A stretch of DNA of 25,751 bases. It comes from a virus. The position numbers were made by a program, and so were the translations under genes. The notes under the pieces are model-generated. The model did not search any database. It had not been told where the DNA came from and worked only from the letters and a program-made list of their open reading frames with translations. Location of the stretch: positions 1 to 25,751 of the IMG/VR virus record IMGVR_UViG_3300042691_024754, one strand, 5' to 3'. Numbering within the stretch: the first letter of the stretch is position 1; the number at the start of each line of letters is the position of its first letter. Below, piece after piece: positions 7,126-14,357 of the stretch.

Positions 7126-8940
7126 GTGTCTGTCGTCAACCCACCCGCGATGAAAGCGCAGCCGCACCGCACCGGCTGGTTCACCAACCTGCTTGCGCAG
7201 TTCCAGCGGACGCAGCATCCGGCTGCCGCCGACCTGGACGACGATGACTTCGGGATGGACCTGCCCGACGGTCCGCACCAAGTCCTCGACCTTCTCAAGA
7301 TGGACGCGGACCGCAAGAAGCGGCTCTCGCTGTTCGACGAGATGGATGCGTTCGGTCTGGTCGCTTCGATCCTCGACCTCTACGCGGAGGAGACGACGCA
7401 GCCGGACTACGACAAGCAGCGGCGTGTGTGGATCGAGTCGGGCAACGGCAAGATGATCCGGCAAGGGGACATCTGCTTGGCGAACCTGCAGATCGAAGAT
7501 CGGGTCACCGGCATTGCGCGCCGCCTCGCCAAGTATGGCGATGAGTTCCGTCGGCACATCTACGAGGCCGGCAAGGGTGTGCTTGGCTGGCGTGCGGTGA
7601 ACGCTGGCTCCGTCACGCGCATCGAGGACCAGTATTCCCGTCTTGTCGGGTTCTCCGAAGACGGGAAGCAGTATCGACAGAAGTCGCGCAAGGAGTCGTG
7701 GCCCTGGGACTACTCGCACTTCCGTTTGCTCGGCAAGGACAAGGACGATCTCTACGGGACGTCCATGCTGGAGGCGATGTTCCGCCCGTGGCGTCAGCTC
7801 GCGCTGACCGAAGACGCGATGCTCATGTTCCGGCTGCGCCGCACGCCGGATCGAAACGCCGTGTTCGTGAACGTCGGCACGATGGACCCGACGGAGGCCG
7901 CGCAGTCGCTCAACACCTACCGCAAGAAGTTCCGCAAGAGCGAGTTCGTCGACCCGGCCAGCTCGAACTACCGGAAGCAATACAACCCGCTCACGCCGCT
8001 GGAGGACGTGTTCCTCGCGGTGCGCAATGGCGACGAAGTTCGAGTCGAGACGCTGTCCGGGTCAGGGCAGATCGGGGAGGTCTACGATCTCGAATACTTC
8101 CGCGATGCCTTCTTCGGTGCTGCGCGCGTGCCCAAGGCTTACCTCGGGTTCGAGGGCGACATCAACGCGAAGGCCACGCTCATCATGCAAGACGTGCGTT
8201 TCGCGCGCGGTTGCAAGCGTCTCCGCGGCGGCGTGATCCAGGGCGTTCGCAACACTCTGGACATCCACTACGTCCTCTCGGGCGAAGCCGGAAGCGCGCA
8301 GAACGAATACGATCCGATGCGTCCCGAGAACGCTTACGTCGTGCAAATGTCGCCGATCTCGTATCTCGACGAGTTCGAGCGGCTTGAGCTGGTGCAGCTC
8401 CGCTTCCAGATCTTGGAGGCGCAGATGCGCGTCGGAACGGATCTGCAGCTCGACACTCGCGTGTGGGCCAGCTACATCCTGCTGAACTTCGCCAAGCTGC
8501 CTGAGGATCTGGTTCTGCGCCTCCTGACGAAGGCCGAGAAGCCCGTCGATCCGCCGGAGCAGGCAGCCCTGGAGCAGCGGATGACACCGAGTCAACGCGC
8601 TCTGTGGGAGTCACTCCCGAAGTCGACGCGGGATCAGGTTCTCAACCGCACGCCTTCGCCAAGGCACGCATACTCACTATCCGAAGCGGAGGCGCGAGAG
8701 GTTGCGAACATGATCCATCGCGATCCGAAGGTCCGGAAGGTCATCAGCGACATCTGCTACTTCTATGATGGGCCAGACCTATCCGAGTCGGCGAAGCAGC
8801 AAGTCGACAGCTCGCTCATCCCGCCACGAACTGCCTCTGGTCGTGTCGTGAGCGAATCCATGGAGGACGCTGCGGCGAAGCAGCTCGCTGAAGACCTGAA
8901 GGAGCTGGTCACGCCGGCCAAGCCGGAGAGCGTGTCGTGA
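7126..8940 (+). CDS. Portal protein (T4 gp20-like class)
   Basis: This 604-residue protein uses GTG 7126 with GAAGAGG upstream; ATG 7150 is a possible alternative. The central region resembles gp20-type portals: WPWDYSHFRLLG, then DDLYGTSMLEAMFRPWRQL, and the signature DLEYFRDAFFGAARVPKAYLG near residues 321-340. That signature is followed by INAKATLIMQDVRFARGCKRLR, equivalent to the clip and wing helices. It should form the dodecameric ring at the capsid vertex through which the terminase pumps DNA. The C-terminus is Glu/Lys/Pro rich. It lies directly after the large terminase and overlaps the next gene by GTGA. A copy of the dispersed motif lies within it at 8582. Confidence 0.9.
   Translation: MSVVNPPAMKAQPHRTGWFTNLLAQFQRTQHPAAADLDDDDFGMDLPDGPHQVLDLLKMDADRKKRLSLFDEMDAFGLVASILDLYAEETTQPDYDKQRRVWIESGNGKMIRQGDICLANLQIEDRVTGIARRLAKYGDEFRRHIYEAGKGVLGWRAVNAGSVTRIEDQYSRLVGFSEDGKQYRQKSRKESWPWDYSHFRLLGKDKDDLYGTSMLEAMFRPWRQLALTEDAMLMFRLRRTPDRNAVFVNVGTMDPTEAAQSLNTYRKKFRKSEFVDPASSNYRKQYNPLTPLEDVFLAVRNGDEVRVETLSGSGQIGEVYDLEYFRDAFFGAARVPKAYLGFEGDINAKATLIMQDVRFARGCKRLRGGVIQGVRNTLDIHYVLSGEAGSAQNEYDPMRPENAYVVQMSPISYLDEFERLELVQLRFQILEAQMRVGTDLQLDTRVWASYILLNFAKLPEDLVLRLLTKAEKPVDPPEQAALEQRMTPSQRALWESLPKSTRDQVLNRTPSPRHAYSLSEAEAREVANMIHRDPKVRKVISDICYFYDGPDLSESAKQQVDSSLIPPRTASGRVVSESMEDAAAKQLAEDLKELVTPAKPESVS
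8582..8595 (+). repeat. Dispersed TGACAC-nn-AGTCAA motif, copy inside the portal gene
   Basis: TGACACCGAGTCAA matches the core of the copy at 23915 at 13 of 14 positions, and the match continues to 18 of 19 bases (both run on with CGCGC). It encodes part of MTPSQRA, so it could be codon-driven coincidence. Confidence 0.35.
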
Positions 8941-9353
8941 TCCGTCTGCCTCTCGCACACCGGAAGAGCGCCGAGCCGGTCAAGCGGTGCATCGAGATGG
9001 CGGCCAACCGGTCAGGCCACTCCGAGGAGCAGGTCGTCGCGATCATGACGTTGTTCCTCGAATGCATCGCGGACGAAGTGACGAAGGGTCGCGCGGTCAG
9101 CATCCCTGGCTTCGGGATGTTCGTGCAGTCGAGCGCGTTTCGCTACGGCAAGCTGTTCTTCCGGCCCAACTTCATCCCGGCGCGTCCGTTCCGCGATCAG
9201 ATCAAGTTCGGCACGCGTCCAATCCCGGAAGTGCGCAAGGCTGCGAACACCTACAGCCGGAACAACGCGCGCGGCGGGGACAGCGGGTCTCGCGCGTTTG
9301 CCGTGCTCAAGCGCATTCGCGATACCGTGACGGCTCAGGTTTCGAAGTCATGA
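8937..9353 (+). CDS. HU/IHF-family DNA-binding protein (second, diverged copy)
   Basis: This 138-residue product has a GTG start at 8937, overlapping the portal stop as GTGA. The sequence VKRCIEMAANRSGHSEEQVVAIMTLFLECIADEV, then KGRAVSIPGFGMFV, gives the HU helices and the 'IPGFGTF' turn. The RYGKLFFRPNFIPARPFRDQIK segment corresponds to the DNA-contacting arm and C-terminal basic stretch, although the usual RNPxTG arm tip is replaced. About 45 residues beyond the HU fold are new. Placement between portal and minor head protein suggests a role in the head, for example DNA condensation or packaging, rather than a host-like nucleoid role. This is inferred from position only. Confidence 0.72.
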   Translation: MIRLPLAHRKSAEPVKRCIEMAANRSGHSEEQVVAIMTLFLECIADEVTKGRAVSIPGFGMFVQSSAFRYGKLFFRPNFIPARPFRDQIKFGTRPIPEVRKAANTYSRNNARGGDSGSRAFAVLKRIRDTVTAQVSKS

Positions 9354-10249
9354 CGAACTCGCTGACTGGCGATCCTCTGAACATCCGCGCGCAAGAGGAC
9401 GAGCTGTTCATCTTTGCCCCCTCTGTGCTGTATGCGGAGGCTCTGCTGGAATCCGGCCGCCTGTTCGAAGGCAAGTCGGTTGGAACGGCGAAGGAGCTGG
9501 ACCTGCTCTTTCTGGACCTCGACCAGACCATCAGGGCCAAGGTTCGGCCGACTCAGTTCTCCAACGAGCGCAAGAAGGGCGTGACGGTCGGGAGGCGCAT
9601 CCTCGAACGTGTGCAGCAGCGCGTCGAGAAGGAGCTGCTGCGTATCATGCTCCGCCACGACGCCGGCAAATACGAATCGTTCAAGGCGTTCGAGCGTGAC
9701 GCGATCGCCGTGATGAAGCCGGCGTGGAAGGAAGTATTCGAGGCAGGAGTTCGCGCGTCCGGGATCAAGGGCACTGGCTCGACGACCGGGCCAGTCGTCA
9801 AGCTGTCGCCGGACGACGAGAAGTGGCTTCGTGGCGCGATGGTGCACGAGATGCGCTTCCTGAACGGCTTCATCACGGCGGTCGACGAGGGGACTTGGAA
9901 GATGCCCTTGGCTCGACGCGTCAGGATGTATGCCAGGACGCTCGAAGCCTTCTACGACAGTGCGCGTGTCATTGGCTTGCCCGCGACCGTGATGATCCAC
10001 TGGACCGGCGAGAACGACGAACGGACGTGTCTTGGCTGCAAGTATCTGTTTGAGCACAGCCCCTACACGAAGAAGACGCTGCCGACTGTGCCGCGTGCTG
10101 GTCTCACGCCGTGCCTCAGCAACTGCCGCGACAAGCTGCTGATTCGACAGGTCGAGTCCGAAGCGGTAATCTCACGAACTGACGAGTCGCTCACGCGAGG
10201 GACTCACATCAAGAACCTGCGCCGCATCAAGGCCAGAGGCCATCTATGA
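9350..10249 (+). CDS. Mu F-like minor head / head morphogenesis protein
   Basis: The protein has 299 residues from ATG 9350, overlapping the HU-like stop as ATGA; the frame is open further upstream but that part is a shadow of the HU-like gene. The C-terminal third has the signature of phage Mu gpF/SPP1 gp7 proteins: WTGENDERTCLGCKYLF around 218-234, PTVPRAG, then TPCLSNCRDKLLIR. This gives spaced cysteines after a conserved Trp-Thr...Asp-x-Arg-Thr-Cys. The N-terminal two thirds is helical. Such proteins attach at the portal vertex and are needed for head assembly or DNA ejection. The portal-then-F order supports the call. Confidence 0.82.
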   Translation: MTNSLTGDPLNIRAQEDELFIFAPSVLYAEALLESGRLFEGKSVGTAKELDLLFLDLDQTIRAKVRPTQFSNERKKGVTVGRRILERVQQRVEKELLRIMLRHDAGKYESFKAFERDAIAVMKPAWKEVFEAGVRASGIKGTGSTTGPVVKLSPDDEKWLRGAMVHEMRFLNGFITAVDEGTWKMPLARRVRMYARTLEAFYDSARVIGLPATVMIHWTGENDERTCLGCKYLFEHSPYTKKTLPTVPRAGLTPCLSNCRDKLLIRQVESEAVISRTDESLTRGTHIKNLRRIKARGHL

Positions 10250-10452
10250 GCAATCCGCGAATCATCCAGGGCGGCGTCGCCGCCAGTGCGAATCCCGCGA
10301 AGGCTGGCAACAAGCCCGGCCCTCTCGTCGAAGACGCGAGCGTCGTCGGCGGTGTCGATCGTCAAACTGGCGCTCCCGTGATCCGACCGAAGGGTCCGGA
10401 CGGCAAGGGCGACAAGATGACCGAGGCGACCGATCAGCGCGAACGGTCGTGA
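10246..10452 (+). CDS. Small Gly/Pro/Lys-rich protein, unknown function
   Basis: This 68-residue protein starts at ATG 10246 and overlaps the previous stop as ATGA; its own stop overlaps the next GTG. The sequence is low in hydrophobic residues and rich in Gly, Pro, Asp and Lys (for example PVIRPKGPDGKGDK), so it is probably disordered. No domain is recognised. Its tight coupling between the minor head protein and the next gene is the main evidence that it is real. Confidence 0.55.
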   Translation: MSNPRIIQGGVAASANPAKAGNKPGPLVEDASVVGGVDRQTGAPVIRPKGPDGKGDKMTEATDQRERS

Positions 10453-10817
10453 CCCCGGACGAGGCTGTCGAGCTGCTCGGCTCGCTGACCTACAAGCCGC
10501 GATGGACGATCCGGGCCTATCCCGTGCCCGGTGCGGTCGTCATGCGCTCGGGCTCGAAAGAGCCGGACGTCTACGAGCTGCTCAGAACTGGTCGCATCGT
10601 CGAGATCGACGTCGTGCTGACCGATTCGCTGCAGGCCGAGGAGCTTGCGCACATGAGCCGCGCCGATGTGCTCGCGTGGGCGTTCCGGGTGTTCGAACGA
10701 CGCGAGCTGCATGAAGTCGAGGAGTGGCTGCGGCTGAAAGGCCAGCCCCTTCGCGCTCCGCACCCTGGTCGCGGAAAGCCCGGGATTCTGGGCAACGGCG
10801 TCAGCACGCCAACCTGA
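10449..10817 (+). CDS. Conserved phage-type hypothetical protein
   Basis: Encodes 122 residues from GTG 10449, overlapping the previous gene as GTGA. The C-terminal half contains ADVLAWAFRVFERRELHEVEEWLRLKG, then APHPG. This resembles small phage proteins whose pattern is 'W.F......ERHE..E.F...G...DPH.PG', which I recall from phages of high-GC hosts; that resemblance is from memory and should be treated as a lead. No catalytic or metal motif is evident. It closes the packaging and head gene block and is followed by a 165-base non-coding gap. Confidence 0.6.
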   Translation: MTPDEAVELLGSLTYKPRWTIRAYPVPGAVVMRSGSKEPDVYELLRTGRIVEIDVVLTDSLQAEELAHMSRADVLAWAFRVFERRELHEVEEWLRLKGQPLRAPHPGRGKPGILGNGVSTPT

Positions 10818-10887
10818 CCGTAACCTCCGGACACACGGTCGGTTCACCGCCGCGCAGACCAAAATCTCGCGCTGCCCGCGATTCTCG

Positions 10888-10895
10888 GCTAAAGT
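10888..10895 (+). promoter_or_regulatory. Extended -10 promoter element in the 10818-10982 gap
   Basis: GcTAAAGT fits the G-n-TA-nnn-T set. An AT-rich block AAAATCTCGCG begins 29 bases upstream, and a similar block lies upstream of the elements at 14358 and 23599. The predicted start near 10902 gives a leader of about 80 bases containing two hairpins. The remaining gap (10818-10887) shows only a 6-bp GACCGT/ACGGTC inverted repeat without a T-run. Confidence 0.45.
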
Positions 10896-10925
10896 TCTCT
10901 GCCCGGCGTTCCGAAAGGACTCCTG

Positions 10926-10964
10926 CCGGGAAACCCCGGAACCAACAGGCGGCCTAGCTGCCTG
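10926..10964 (+). promoter_or_regulatory. Two consecutive hairpins in the 5' leader of the 10983 gene
   Basis: Hairpin one: CCGGG 10926-10930, loop AAAC, CCCGG 10935-10939. Hairpin two: CAGGCGGC 10946-10953, loop CTA, GCTGCCTG 10957-10964, with 8 pairs including one G-U. The Shine-Dalgarno GGAG 10971-10974 lies seven bases beyond and is not in either stem. They could protect the mRNA 5' end or bind a regulator. Neither is followed by a T-run, so they are not typical terminators. Confidence 0.5.
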
Positions 10965-10982
10965 GACAACGGAGAACCTGCA

Positions 10983-11471
10983 ATGCTCACCAAGGAATCG
11001 CTCGAAGTCGTCTCGATCCCGTTCTTCACCTCGCCCGTCGATGGCCAGACCTACACGGTCACGGTCGCGGCGGAGATCGCGGCCAACATCCGCGACATGC
11101 TGTTCACCGGCCTGCGTCAGGTCTCCGCGACCGAATACGCCAAGGTCCGGGCCGCGGAGGTTGCGGCAATCAAGGCGAGCGATGCGAGCGCGCTGCGCGA
11201 CGTGTTCGTCCTGCTCGTCGGAACCGTTGCCAGTCTGATCCCGTCGGACAAGCCGGAGCACCCGCTGATCCGGAAGGCGCGGCACGACATGACCGACATG
11301 GTTGGCGTGCTGTCTCCCGAGGTGCACGCGCAATACCGCGCGGTCAAATACTCGGGCGCGCAGGACCAGGGCGAGGGCAAGACCCCGAAGGCCGACCCGG
11401 CCAAGCGCGCGGAGGCTCTGGCGCTCGTCGCGGAAGTGCTGGCGAAGGCCGCGCTGGTCCCAGGCTTCTGA
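10983..11471 (+). CDS. Unknown 162-residue helical protein with its own promoter and structured leader
   Basis: ATG 10983 follows GGAG at good spacing. The sequence is largely helical and alanine rich: an N-terminal beta-like part (VVSIPFFTSPVDGQTYTVTV), then helices with AAEVAAIKASDASALRDVFVLLVGTVASLI, a charged middle and an Ala-rich C-terminus. I see no known motif. At 162 residues it is too short for an HK97-fold major capsid protein, though a decoration or scaffold-type role next to the head genes cannot be excluded. The dedicated promoter and hairpin leader suggest strong or regulated expression. Confidence 0.6.
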   Translation: MLTKESLEVVSIPFFTSPVDGQTYTVTVAAEIAANIRDMLFTGLRQVSATEYAKVRAAEVAAIKASDASALRDVFVLLVGTVASLIPSDKPEHPLIRKARHDMTDMVGVLSPEVHAQYRAVKYSGAQDQGEGKTPKADPAKRAEALALVAEVLAKAALVPGF

Positions 11472-11475
11472 CCTG

Positions 11476-11492
11476 CAGTGACACGAAGTCAA
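11476..11492 (+). repeat. Dispersed 17-base motif, copy 2
   Basis: CAGTGACACGAAGTCAA is identical to the copy at 4305-4321. It begins five bases after the stop of the 10983 gene and contains a possible GTG start (11478) for the next gene. Confidence 0.5.
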
Positions 11493-11509
11493 AGTTTCGG
11501 TGATCGCTA

Positions 11510-11526
11510 CGCCGCGTTCCGCGGCG
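11510..11526 (+). promoter_or_regulatory. GC-rich hairpin between the 17-base motif and ATG 11574
   Basis: CGCCGCG, loop TTC, CGCGGCG forms seven perfect pairs. If ATG 11574 is the true start this lies in the leader; if GTG 11478 is used it is coding. No T-run follows, so a terminator is unlikely. Confidence 0.35.
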
Positions 11527-11573
11527 CGATCAAGAACGCAGATCCATCCCTCTCGCGCAACCACGACCGACCC

Positions 11574-12143
11574 ATGAAGAAGTCCGCCAAGCCCGCTGTT
11601 CGCAAGGCTCCCGCCCGCCGTGTCCCGTCTGCCATCATTCGCCCCTCGATCGCCGACGTCCTCGCGATCGCCTTGACCAAGACGACCGACGCGAGCGAGA
11701 TGTTCGCCGAACGTCTCGTCGCGCTGCAGGCCGCTCCGCAGATCTTGCAGGACGACCTCGCGAACGTCGCGACGTTCGGCCGGGTCTCGAAGATCGCTGA
11801 CGGGCCGAAGGACAGCTTCAGCTCGTTCGCCAAGTCGCTCTACGAGGAGCGCGAGCGGGAGGCTGGCGAGGGTGAGAAGGTCCGCCTGCCTGTCGAGGTC
11901 GGGACGCGCGTGCTCGCCTGGGAGGACAACCGTCGCGTGACTCCCGCCTGGAAGGATCAGGCTGCGAAGCACGCCCAGATCCTGCACGCTGTCGCTGCGG
12001 CTTTCGCCACCAATGACCGCGAGTCGATGGGCAAGCTGCTCGCTCCGTTCATGGGCTCGTTCGACCAGAAGGTCTGGGAAGAGGCGATCCGCCGAATCAC
12101 GCCGAAGACCGGCTCGCTCACCCCGAAGATCGTGGAGGGCTGA
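11574..12143 (+). CDS. Unknown protein with a basic N-terminus
   Basis: I choose ATG 11574 (189 residues) because the product then begins MKKSAKPAVRKAPARR, a typical basic start. A GTG at 11478 would add 32 residues, begins with codons uncommon in neighbouring genes, and lies inside the 17-base repeat. Neither start has a clear Shine-Dalgarno. After the basic Lys/Arg/Ala/Pro tail (about 25 residues) come helical segments and SSFAKSLYEEREREAGEGEKVRLPVEVGTRVLAWE. No domain is recognised. The basic tail could bind nucleic acid, but this is speculation. It ends three bases before the next gene. Confidence 0.6.
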   Translation: MKKSAKPAVRKAPARRVPSAIIRPSIADVLAIALTKTTDASEMFAERLVALQAAPQILQDDLANVATFGRVSKIADGPKDSFSSFAKSLYEEREREAGEGEKVRLPVEVGTRVLAWEDNRRVTPAWKDQAAKHAQILHAVAAAFATNDRESMGKLLAPFMGSFDQKVWEEAIRRITPKTGSLTPKIVEG

Positions 12144-12146
12144 GAC

Positions 12147-12743
12147 GTGTGGATCTTCTCCACCTACGGGTTCTTCTCGGTCGTGTGCCTGAACAACCGG
12201 CCGCTCGACGGCTCTCCGCTCCGCGGCAAGCTGTCGGTCGACAAGGAGCGCGTGGCTGTGCGCGCCCGCGTCAGGGCGCACCTGGAGAACCTGCTCAAGG
12301 ACTACCCAGAACTCAACGTCGAGATCCTGGACACGCCCGGTCGTGACTACGCCTGTCGGATCGTCTTGTCGAGGTCTGCCTGGGCTGAGGTCGTGTCCGA
12401 GATGGCCAAGGACATCGACTACGAGAACTTCAAGGGCCGTGTCGGGCACGCGGACCCAGCGTATGCCGACTGGCTCAGCCGTGTGTGGGGGATCGGCCAC
12501 GGCGTGCAGGCCAAGTCCAGCATCCTGTCCGCTGCGAGCGTTGACCTGCTCAACTTGCCGACGCGCGCGTTCATCCAGCACGTTCGACGGAGCGTTTCGC
12601 GTCTTGGCTGGAAGGATCAACCTCTCGCTGTCCTGCAGGCGCTCAAGGTGCGCGGCTGGATCGAACTTCGAGGCACGGGGCCGAATGCCAAGTTCGACCT
12701 GACGGAGGAAGGCCAGCGTCGGCTCGGGGTCATCGTCCCGTGA
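12147..12743 (+). CDS. Conserved 'MWIF...GFFSVV' family protein with a winged-helix-like C-terminus
   Basis: This 198-residue protein uses GTG 12147. The first 115 residues match a widespread bacterial and phage protein of unknown function recognised by a start MWIFSTYGFFSVVC, then VRARVRAHLENLL, ETPGRDY-type DTPGRDYACRI, IDYENFKGRV, and DPAYADWLSRVWGI. The usual family member ends about there. Here a further 80 residues follow, with RAFIQHVRRSVSRLGW, LAVLQALKVRGWIELRG and FDLTEEGQRRLG. These resemble a winged-helix domain in which a recognition helix precedes a beta wing. DNA binding by the extension is therefore plausible but unproven. The stop overlaps the next GTG. Confidence 0.75.
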   Translation: MWIFSTYGFFSVVCLNNRPLDGSPLRGKLSVDKERVAVRARVRAHLENLLKDYPELNVEILDTPGRDYACRIVLSRSAWAEVVSEMAKDIDYENFKGRVGHADPAYADWLSRVWGIGHGVQAKSSILSAASVDLLNLPTRAFIQHVRRSVSRLGWKDQPLAVLQALKVRGWIELRGTGPNAKFDLTEEGQRRLGVIVP

Positions 12744-13105
12744 CGCTCAAGCCCATCTCGTTCCGCTCGCGTGGACTCTGGCTGTCCGGGGTCCGCGCGG
12801 AGGTGCAAGAGGTGAAGAAGGCACACCGGAAGGCGTGTCACATCTGCGACAAGATGCCGTCGGGTCTGCGCCTACACGTTCAGACCGGTGCGGGACGATC
12901 GGCGTCGACCGCGATCCTCTGCCGCGTCTGCGGCGAAATGTGGACCTCCATGATCGTGCGCGAGGGTCTGCGTGTCGTCGGCGTCCTCAAGGGCACGATC
13001 ACGGATGGCCGACCTGTTCGGCTCGGGTGGGACGCGAAGCATCAGCGTTCGATCTGGATCAAGACCAAGATGCGACCGAAGAAGAAGGAACCGAAGGAAC
13101 CATGA
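12740..13105 (+). CDS. Small zinc-binding protein
   Basis: A 121-residue protein with a GTG start overlapping the preceding stop (GTGA). It carries CHIC at 33-36 and CRVC at 61-64, a CxxC...CxxC pair spaced like a zinc ribbon or HNH-associated zinc knuckle. An HNH nuclease is not supported, because no His-Asn-His array follows. The C-terminus is very basic (KTKMRPKKKEPKEP). It may bind nucleic acid or a partner protein. It overlaps the DNA ligase start by ATGA, implying coupled translation with the ligase. Confidence 0.68.
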   Translation: MTLKPISFRSRGLWLSGVRAEVQEVKKAHRKACHICDKMPSGLRLHVQTGAGRSASTAILCRVCGEMWTSMIVREGLRVVGVLKGTITDGRPVRLGWDAKHQRSIWIKTKMRPKKKEPKEP

Positions 13106-14238
13106 ACCTCCCGACTCTCTATCATCGCGGCAAGAAGGGCGAGGTGCGCGTCTGGCGCACCTGGGCCATCGGCGATACCGTGTTCGCCGAGTCCGGTGTG
13201 CAAGGCGGCAAGCTCACGCGCTCGTCCTACAAGTGCGAGCCGAAGAACGTGGGTCGCTCGAACGCCACGAGCGCGAACCAGCAGGCCATTGCCGAGGCGA
13301 AGGCTGACTGGCAAAAGAAGCGCGATCGCAAATACAGCGAGTCAGTGCCGCCTGAGGACCAGACGCACGAGAACATGCCGATGCTCGCTCAATACTTCTT
13401 CGTGAAGGGCGAGCCGGGAGTGCTCACGTCACACGCCAAGAAGATCAATTGGCCTGTCGACGTGCAGGTCAAGTTCGACGGCGTTCGTGCGAAGGCTCGG
13501 CGTGTGGATGGCGCGATCAAGCTGTTCCCGCGCTCCGGCCAGCTCGACGAGTGCTACGACGCTCGGCACGTCATCCAGCAGCTCGACAAGTGGCTGCCCG
13601 AAGACATGGAGCTGGACGGCGAACTCTACGTGCACGGCAAGAAGCTGCAGGAGATCACGTCGCTTGCGAAGCGGTTCCGCGTGCCGGACTCTACTGTCCT
13701 GATCTATCAGGTCTACGACGTGCCGATGTTCCAGGGCGACCGGACGAAGCCTTGGGCCATGCGGCGCAAGCTGCTCGAATCGGTCGTGACCGAGACGCCG
13801 AGCGTGAAGCGCGCAGTGACTGTCACGGTGTCGAGCATCGAAGGGGAGAACGGCGTGGTCGATCTGTTCCGTCGGTTCCGCGAGCGCGGCTTCGAGGGCG
13901 CGATGGTTCGTCTGCACGACGGCCTCTACGAATGCGGCCACCGCTCGAAGTCTCTGCTCAAGGTCAAGGAGCACCTGGACGACGAGTTCGAGGTGATCGG
14001 GTGCAAAGAGGGCGTGGGGAAAGCCGTCGGAACTGCCACGTTCATCTGTGTGACGAAGGACGGGAAGGAGTTCGACGCGACCATGCGCGGCACGATCGAC
14101 GAGCGACGCCGCTTCTGGGCCGACCGCAAGCTCTACGTCGGTCGCAAGCTCACCGTGTCGTTCATGCGCTGGACCTCGGAGGGCAAGCCGCAAGAGCCGG
14201 TCGGCGAGGCGTTCCGCGACGAGCGCGACCTCGGGTAG
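13102..14238 (+). CDS. ATP-dependent DNA ligase with WGR-like N-terminal domain
   Basis: This 378-residue enzyme starts at ATG 13102, overlapping the zinc protein stop. Residues 1-80 (TLYHRGKKGEVRVWRTW, GGKLTRSSY, KNVGRSN, EAKADWQKKRDRKY) form the WGR-like domain found in some phage ligases. The nucleotidyltransferase core shows motif I VKFDGVR with Lys 124 as AMP acceptor, motif III ELDGELY 170-176, IIIa IYQVYDV 201-207, IV FEGAMVR 264-270 and V LLKVK 285-289. An OB-fold-like C-terminal region includes EVIGCKEG and the RRFWADRKLYVGRKLTVSF stretch. It seals nicks in phage DNA during replication and recombination. All catalytic motifs look intact. A promoter-like element overlaps its stop. Confidence 0.94.
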   Translation: MNLPTLYHRGKKGEVRVWRTWAIGDTVFAESGVQGGKLTRSSYKCEPKNVGRSNATSANQQAIAEAKADWQKKRDRKYSESVPPEDQTHENMPMLAQYFFVKGEPGVLTSHAKKINWPVDVQVKFDGVRAKARRVDGAIKLFPRSGQLDECYDARHVIQQLDKWLPEDMELDGELYVHGKKLQEITSLAKRFRVPDSTVLIYQVYDVPMFQGDRTKPWAMRRKLLESVVTETPSVKRAVTVTVSSIEGENGVVDLFRRFRERGFEGAMVRLHDGLYECGHRSKSLLKVKEHLDDEFEVIGCKEGVGKAVGTATFICVTKDGKEFDATMRGTIDERRRFWADRKLYVGRKLTVSFMRWTSEGKPQEPVGEAFRDERDLG

Positions 14239-14241
14239 ACT
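14234..14241 (+). promoter_or_regulatory. Extended -10 promoter element, leaderless start for the 30-residue peptide
   Basis: GgTAGACT overlaps the ligase stop codon TAG. Six bases separate its end from ATG 14248, so the predicted transcription start coincides with the start codon. No Shine-Dalgarno is present in the gap. Confidence 0.45.
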
Positions 14242-14247
14242 GGCGCG

Positions 14248-14340
14248 ATGCGACGCCGCTGGTTCTGGCCGTTCTGGATCCTCGTGTCGTTCCTCGCGAC
14301 CGCGGCGATTGTCGGGCTGCACGCGCTGCTTAGAGGCTGA
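14248..14340 (+). CDS. 30-residue single-span membrane peptide
   Basis: ATG 14248 to TGA 14340 encodes a peptide of 30 residues: a basic start MRRRW, then a hydrophobic stretch of about 20 residues (WFWPFWILVSFLATAAIVG) and a short LHALLRG tail. This looks like a single transmembrane helix with positive-inside N-terminus. The -10 element is positioned for leaderless translation. Its stop lies just before the AT-rich block of the ThyX promoter. Function is unknown; a small membrane toxin-like or accessory lysis peptide are both possible, without specific support. Confidence 0.5.
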   Translation: MRRRWFWPFWILVSFLATAAIVGLHALLRG

Positions 14341-14357
14341 AAATCTCGGGCAGCGCG

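Noticed and set aside
10816-10840. GACCGT/ACGGTC inverted repeat after the 10449 gene as a terminator
   Set aside because: Only six pairs around a 13-base loop and no T-run; support is too weak to annotate.
11478-11573. GTG 11478 as the start of the basic-tail protein
   Set aside because: It has no Shine-Dalgarno, begins inside a repeated motif and uses codons rare in the neighbouring genes; kept as an alternative only.
13816-13826. GTGAC-T-GTCAC palindrome as a further copy of the dispersed motif
   Set aside because: The half-sites are separated by one base instead of five, and the sequence is explained by codons for VTV in the ligase.
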